Shown: positions 13,131 through 16,281 of the stretch, one piece after another | Layout of the letters: the number at the start of each line of letters is the position of its first letter | Numbering within the stretch: the first letter of the stretch is position 1 | Assembly: GCA_030597865.1 (NCBI GenBank) | Contig: JAUVQZ010000036.1 | Span: forward strand, 1-16,281 | DNA: 16,281 nucleotides | DNA from: Pseudomonadota bacterium | GTDB lineage: Bacteria > Desulfobacterota > Desulfobulbia > Desulfobulbales > SURF-16 | Direction: 5' to 3' | Notes under the pieces: model-generated | Database searches by the model: none | Told to the model about the DNA's origin: nothing | What the model saw: the letters and a program-made list of their open reading frames with translations, nothing else | Made by a program: the position numbers and the translations under genes

Positions 13131-14459
13131 ATGGAAGCAGCCCTCGACGAACGACAGAACCAGATCCACCGCACCGGCGAACAGCCCTTTAATATTGTTT
13201 GTGACAAGGATTCCCTGGCCGGGGCCGTGAGCCAGCGGGCCTGCGTGTTCTGCGGCTCGCGGGTGGTTCTCTACCCCATTGCCGACGCCCTCCACCTGGT
13301 CCATGGCCCCATTGGTTGTGCGGTCTATACCTGGGATATCCGAGGCGCCCTGTCCTCCGGCCCGGAGCTGCACCGCCTCTCCTTTTCCACCGACCTTCAG
13401 GAGCTGGACGTCATCTTCGGCGGTGAGAAAAAACTGTATGCCGCCCTCATCGAATTGATCGAACGGCACAGCCCCAAGGCGGCCTTTGTCTATTCAACCT
13501 GTATTGTCGGCATTATCGGCGATGATCTGGAGGCGGTCGCCAAGAAGGTGGAGGCGGAGACCGGCATCCCGGTGATCCCGGTGAAATCAGAAGGGTTCAT
13601 GGGCAATAAGCGGGCCGGCTATACAGCGGCCTGCAATGCCATGGCCAGGCTGGTCGGCACCGGCGACACCTCCGCCATCTCGCCCCACTCCATCAATATC
13701 CTCGGCGACTTTAACCTGGCCGGCGAGATCTGGATGGTCCGCGAATATTTCCACAAGATCGGTGTGGAGGTGGTGGCCAATATCACCGGTGACGGCCGCG
13801 TCGCAGATCTGCAGCGGGCCCATGGCGCCGCCCTCAACGTCGTCCAATGCTCCGGCTCCACCATGGATCTGGCCCGGATAATGGAGGATGAGTATGGCGT
13901 GCCCTCCATACGGGTCTCCTATTTCGGGGTGGAGGACATGGCCCAGGCCCTCTATGACGTGGCAGGCCATTTTAACGATGCCGAGCTCCTGCGCCGTACC
14001 CGGGAGCTGGTCAAAGAGGAGCTGGAGGTATTGCTGCCCAAGCTTGAATTTTACAAAGAGGCGCTCACCGGCAAGAAGGCCGCCATCTATGTGGGCGGCT
14101 CATTTAAGGCCTTTTCCCTGGTCAAGGCCTTTCGCCTGCTGGGCATGGATGTGACGATGGTGGGCTCCCAGACCGGCACCGAGGCGGAGTATCGCGAGCT
14201 TGCGGAGATCACCGACCCCGGCACCATCATTGTTGACGACACCAACCCCCTGGAGCTCACCAGCTTTCTTGAAGAAAAGGAGGTGGACATCTTTGTGGGC
14301 GGCGTCAAGGAACGGCCCATCGCCTATAAGCTTGGGGTGGGCTTTTGTGACCATAACCATGAGCGCAAGGAGGCCCTGGCCGGCTTTGTCGGCATGCTCA
14401 ATTTCGCCGAGGAGGTCTACTCCTCGGTGATGAGCCCGATCTGGCGTTTCACGAAGTAA
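13131..14459 (+). CDS. nifE: NifE, FeMo-co scaffold alpha subunit
   Basis: This 442-residue protein forms with NifN the scaffold on which NifB-co is turned into FeMo-co. Cluster-ligand cysteines fall where NifE has them: C38 and C41 in R-A-C-V-F-C-G-S-R, C63 in H-G-P-I-G-C-A, and C124 in S-T-C-I-V-G-I-I-G-D-D. The body has the NifE signature P-V-K-S-E-G-F-M-G-N-K-R-A-G-Y and N-I-L-G-D-F-N-L-A-G-E. Length is slightly short of the ~450-475 typical for the family but complete. I chose the ATG at 13131 (M-E-A-A-L-D-E-R) because GAGG lies about 9-12 bases before it and NifE proteins begin like this; an ATG at 13116 adds five residues. A sigma-54 promoter precedes it, and an inverted repeat follows its stop. 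Confidence 0.96.
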   Translation: MEAALDERQNQIHRTGEQPFNIVCDKDSLAGAVSQRACVFCGSRVVLYPIADALHLVHGPIGCAVYTWDIRGALSSGPELHRLSFSTDLQELDVIFGGEKKLYAALIELIERHSPKAAFVYSTCIVGIIGDDLEAVAKKVEAETGIPVIPVKSEGFMGNKRAGYTAACNAMARLVGTGDTSAISPHSINILGDFNLAGEIWMVREYFHKIGVEVVANITGDGRVADLQRAHGAALNVVQCSGSTMDLARIMEDEYGVPSIRVSYFGVEDMAQALYDVAGHFNDAELLRRTRELVKEELEVLLPKLEFYKEALTGKKAAIYVGGSFKAFSLVKAFRLLGMDVTMVGSQTGTEAEYRELAEITDPGTIIVDDTNPLELTSFLEEKEVDIFVGGVKERPIAYKLGVGFCDHNHERKEALAGFVGMLNFAEEVYSSVMSPIWRFTK

Positions 14460-14464
14460 AAGCC

Positions 14465-14555
14465 GTTTACGGTTCGCGGCTGCCTGCCAATGAGCCAGGG
14501 AAAACCCCATCAAAAAACACCCCAAACAGTGAACCGTACACCGTTAACCGTCAAC
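14465..14555 (+). repeat. Long imperfect inverted repeat between nifE and nifN (element A)
   Basis: The 5' arm has GTTTACGGTTCGC and the 3' arm GTGAACCGTACA; 10 of 12 bases pair. The 3' arm continues CCGTTAACCGTCAACC. It begins about 5 bases after the nifE stop. It is the same family as 15947-16047, whose 3' arm it matches closely. Confidence 0.7.
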
Positions 14556-14567
14556 CCTTGTCTGGAT

Positions 14568-15941
14568 ATGACCATGACCAAGAATCCCAAGCCCAACTAC
14601 ATCTCCACCACCAACGCATGCAAACTCTGCACCCCCCTGGGGGCCTCCCTGGCCTTTAAGGGCATTGAGGGGGCCGTGCCCTACCTGCATGGCTCCCAGG
14701 GCTGTGCCACCTATATGCGCCGCTATATCATCAGCCATTTCGACGAGCCCATTGATATTGCCTCGTCGTCGCTCTCAGAGAAGCATGCGGTCTATGGCGG
14801 CGGCCCCAACCTCAAGCTGGGCCTGCTGAACGTCACCAAGAAGTACCAGCCCCAACTCATCGGCATTGCCACCACCTGTCTCACCGAGACCATTGGCGAC
14901 GACGTCAAACTCTTCCTCAATGAGTATGACCGCGATGTGGAGGGCGACAAACCGCTGATGATCCAGGTCTCCACTCCCAGCTATAACGGCACCCATATGG
15001 AGGGCTTTCATAATGCGGTGGCCTCGGTGGTTGAGACCCTGGCCACCAAGGACGATGGGGGGTCCGGCAGCGCCGACACCATCAATATCCTGCCCGGCTT
15101 TGTCTCACCGGCCGACATCCGCTATCTCAAGGAGGTTGTTGCTGATTTTGGGATCAAGGCCACCATCCTGCCCGATATCTCCGAGACCATGGATGGCGTA
15201 GCCGCCAAGACCTACGACAAGATCCAGCCCGGCGGTACCCCCCTTGCGGCGATCAAGGCCATGGGGGGCAATCTGGCCACCCTGGAATTTGGCCACACCA
15301 TGGCCGAAGGGAGCGGCGGCATGATCCTGCAGCAGCGTTTCACGGTGGCCTGTTCGCAGATGGCCCTGCCCATGGGCATCACGGCCAGCGATCAGTTCTT
15401 TGCCGAGCTGAGCAGGTTAAGCGGCCGCCCGACCCCCAGCAAACACGCCCTGGAACGGGGCCGGCTGGTGGACAGCTATGTGGACGGCCATAAGTACATC
15501 TACGGCAAAAAGGCCATTGTCTACGGCGAGGAGGATCTGGTGGTGGGACTCACCGCCTTTCTCGCTGAGATCGGCGTCATGCCGGTGCTCTGCGCCTCTG
15601 GCGGCAGGAGCGGCAAGCTTGCCGGCAGGATCGCCCAGGCCACCGGAGATCTTTTGCCAAAGCCGCCCCAGGTCTTCGAGGGCATGGATTTCTTTGAGAT
15701 CAGTGAGATGGCCGAGGGCCTGGAACCTGATCTGCTGGTGGGTCATTCCAAGGGCTATCCCCTGGCCCGTAAGCTTGAGATCCCGATGATCCGGGTGGGT
15801 TTCCCCATCCACGACCGCATGGGCGGCCAGCGCATTCAGCATATTGGCTACCGTGGGGCCCAGGGCCTCTTTGACCTGGTGGTAAACGCCATGATCGCCA
15901 AGAAGCAGAGCGATTCAGCGGTGGGCTATTCGTATATGTGA
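14568..15941 (+). CDS. nifN: NifN, FeMo-co scaffold beta subunit
   Basis: This 457-residue protein is the NifK-like partner of NifE in the FeMo-co scaffold. It has N-A-C-K-L-C-T-P-L-G (C18, C21), H-G-S-Q-G-C (C46) and T-T-C-L-T-E-T-I-G-D-D (C104), the NifN pattern. Further on come V-S-T-P-S-Y-N-G-T-H and the C-terminal R-V-G-F-P-I-H-D-R segment shared with NifK. The frame is open from ATG 14490, but those extra 26 residues only translate the intergenic repeat and have no family match, so ATG 14568 (or 14574) is preferred although its ribosome site is weak. The second inverted repeat follows the stop. Expected to be co-transcribed with nifE and nifB. Confidence 0.95.
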   Translation: MTMTKNPKPNYISTTNACKLCTPLGASLAFKGIEGAVPYLHGSQGCATYMRRYIISHFDEPIDIASSSLSEKHAVYGGGPNLKLGLLNVTKKYQPQLIGIATTCLTETIGDDVKLFLNEYDRDVEGDKPLMIQVSTPSYNGTHMEGFHNAVASVVETLATKDDGGSGSADTINILPGFVSPADIRYLKEVVADFGIKATILPDISETMDGVAAKTYDKIQPGGTPLAAIKAMGGNLATLEFGHTMAEGSGGMILQQRFTVACSQMALPMGITASDQFFAELSRLSGRPTPSKHALERGRLVDSYVDGHKYIYGKKAIVYGEEDLVVGLTAFLAEIGVMPVLCASGGRSGKLAGRIAQATGDLLPKPPQVFEGMDFFEISEMAEGLEPDLLVGHSKGYPLARKLEIPMIRVGFPIHDRMGGQRIQHIGYRGAQGLFDLVVNAMIAKKQSDSAVGYSYM

Positions 15942-15946
15942 CAAAA

Positions 15947-16047
15947 TGTTTACGGTTTATAGTCTACGGTTCACGGTTTGTGGAAAAAGAGCAGGCAGCA
16001 AGAGATGCCTCCATGAACGGGTGACCGTAAACTGTAAACCGGCAACC
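15947..16047 (+). repeat. Long imperfect inverted repeat between nifN and nifB (element B)
   Basis: The 5' arm (15954-15974, GGTTTATAGTCTACGGTTCAC) pairs with the 3' arm (16021-16040, GTGACCGTAAACTGTAAACC), with G-U pairs where they differ and one extra T. The loop is about 46 bases. The 3' arm then runs GGCAACC, as element A runs GTCAACC. It begins about 6 bases after the nifN stop. Confidence 0.75.
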
Positions 16048-16070
16048 TTAAATTTTCGCCGGAGTTGATC

Positions 16071-16281
16071 ATGAAAACAATAATCACCCCATCCCTGGAT
16101 CTGAGCCGCCATCCCTGCTTTAACCCCGAGGTGAAGGGCAAATTTGGCAGGGTCCATCTGCCGGTGGCCCCTAAATGCAATATCAAGTGTAATTATTGCA
16201 ACCGTAAGTATGACTGCGTCAACGAGTCGCGGCCCGGGGTGACCTCCACCATCCTGGCGCCGGAGCAGGCCTTGGCCTACA
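16071..16281 (+). CDS. nifB: NifB, NifB-co synthase (N-terminal part)
   Basis: This gene runs off the window; 70 residues are visible. NifB is the radical-SAM enzyme that fuses two [4Fe-4S] clusters and inserts the central carbide to make NifB-co. The N-terminus has S-R-H-P-C-F-N, then V-H-L-P-V-A-P-K and the radical-SAM triad C-N-I-K-C-N-Y-C, followed by N-R-K-Y-D-C-V-N-E-S-R-P-G-V-T-S, all diagnostic. The start ATG has GGAG about 6 bases upstream. It follows nifN after the inverted repeat and closes the nifENB unit as far as can be seen. Its intact motif is the reference against which the degenerate paralogue at 437-1615 is judged. Confidence 0.97.
   Translation, partial: MKTIITPSLDLSRHPCFNPEVKGKFGRVHLPVAPKCNIKCNYCNRKYDCVNESRPGVTSTILAPEQALAY

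Noticed and set aside
14490..14567. Upstream extension of nifN
   Set aside because: The extra 26 residues translate the inverted repeat in the gap and do not resemble the NifN N-terminus.
14465..16047. CRISPR array at the GTTTACGGTT repeats
   Set aside because: The units are inverted, degenerate and not regularly spaced, and no cas gene is present.

Overview
The window is a nitrogen-fixation (nif) locus from an anaerobic bacterium, most likely a Desulfobacterota (delta-proteobacterial) sulfate or sulfur reducer, perhaps near the Desulfobulbales. That placement is an inference. It rests on the nif gene content, a clostridial/Desulfobacterota-type thioredoxin-like [2Fe-2S] ferredoxin beside nifK, a sigma-54/NifA-type promoter, moderately high G+C in the nif genes, and housekeeping genes of broad bacterial type. 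No 16S rRNA or other phylogenetic marker is present.

Layout. (1) Positions 1-2717, plus strand: the 3' end of nifK, then a compact train of four genes. These are a NifB-derived protein that has lost the radical-SAM cysteine triad and carries a C-terminal NifX-type domain, a thioredoxin-like [2Fe-2S] ferredoxin, a HEPN-like helical protein, and a stand-alone Nif11 protein. The train ends at a clear bidirectional hairpin terminator (2735-2763). (2) Positions 2793-4422, minus strand and visibly A+T-richer over its first 1.2 kb: a four-helix membrane protein of the DUF4079 / cytochrome-b561-like type, a periplasmic cytochrome P460, and a VOC (glyoxalase-fold) protein. (3) Positions 4644-9678, mostly minus strand: an RluA-type pseudouridine synthase, an operon of a COG2509 FAD dehydrogenase, YciH and a DUF2293 protein, a small helical plus-strand gene, and RsgA. 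(4) Positions 10048-11679, plus strand: a DsbB / DsbA-like / TlpA-like envelope thiol-redox operon. (5) Positions 11772-12764, minus strand: a small-molecule kinase of the aminoglycoside/ecdysteroid phosphotransferase fold. (6) Positions 13046-16281, plus strand: a sigma-54 promoter, nifE, nifN and the start of a canonical nifB.

How it works together. NifK is half of the catalytic MoFe protein. NifB makes the NifB-co precursor and NifEN matures it to FeMo-co. The ferredoxin could supply electrons to, or protect, nitrogenase. The most unusual gene is the cluster-less NifB paralogue at 437-1615. It keeps the NifB barrel and the AGPGDP motif, but where the true NifB at the other end of the window has Cys-x3-Cys-x2-Cys it has Ala, Leu and Ala. 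Together with the fused NifX domain, this suggests a cofactor carrier or scaffold rather than an enzyme. The nif genes are split by about 10 kb of functionally unrelated genes.

Non-coding features. The nifE-nifN and nifN-nifB junctions each carry a related long imperfect inverted repeat. A separate ~65-bp hairpin-bearing repeat lies immediately 3' of both the RluA-like gene and rsgA. A perfect sigma-54 -24/-12 element and a TGT-N10-ACA NifA-type site precede nifE. I found no tRNA, rRNA, CRISPR array or intact insertion sequence.
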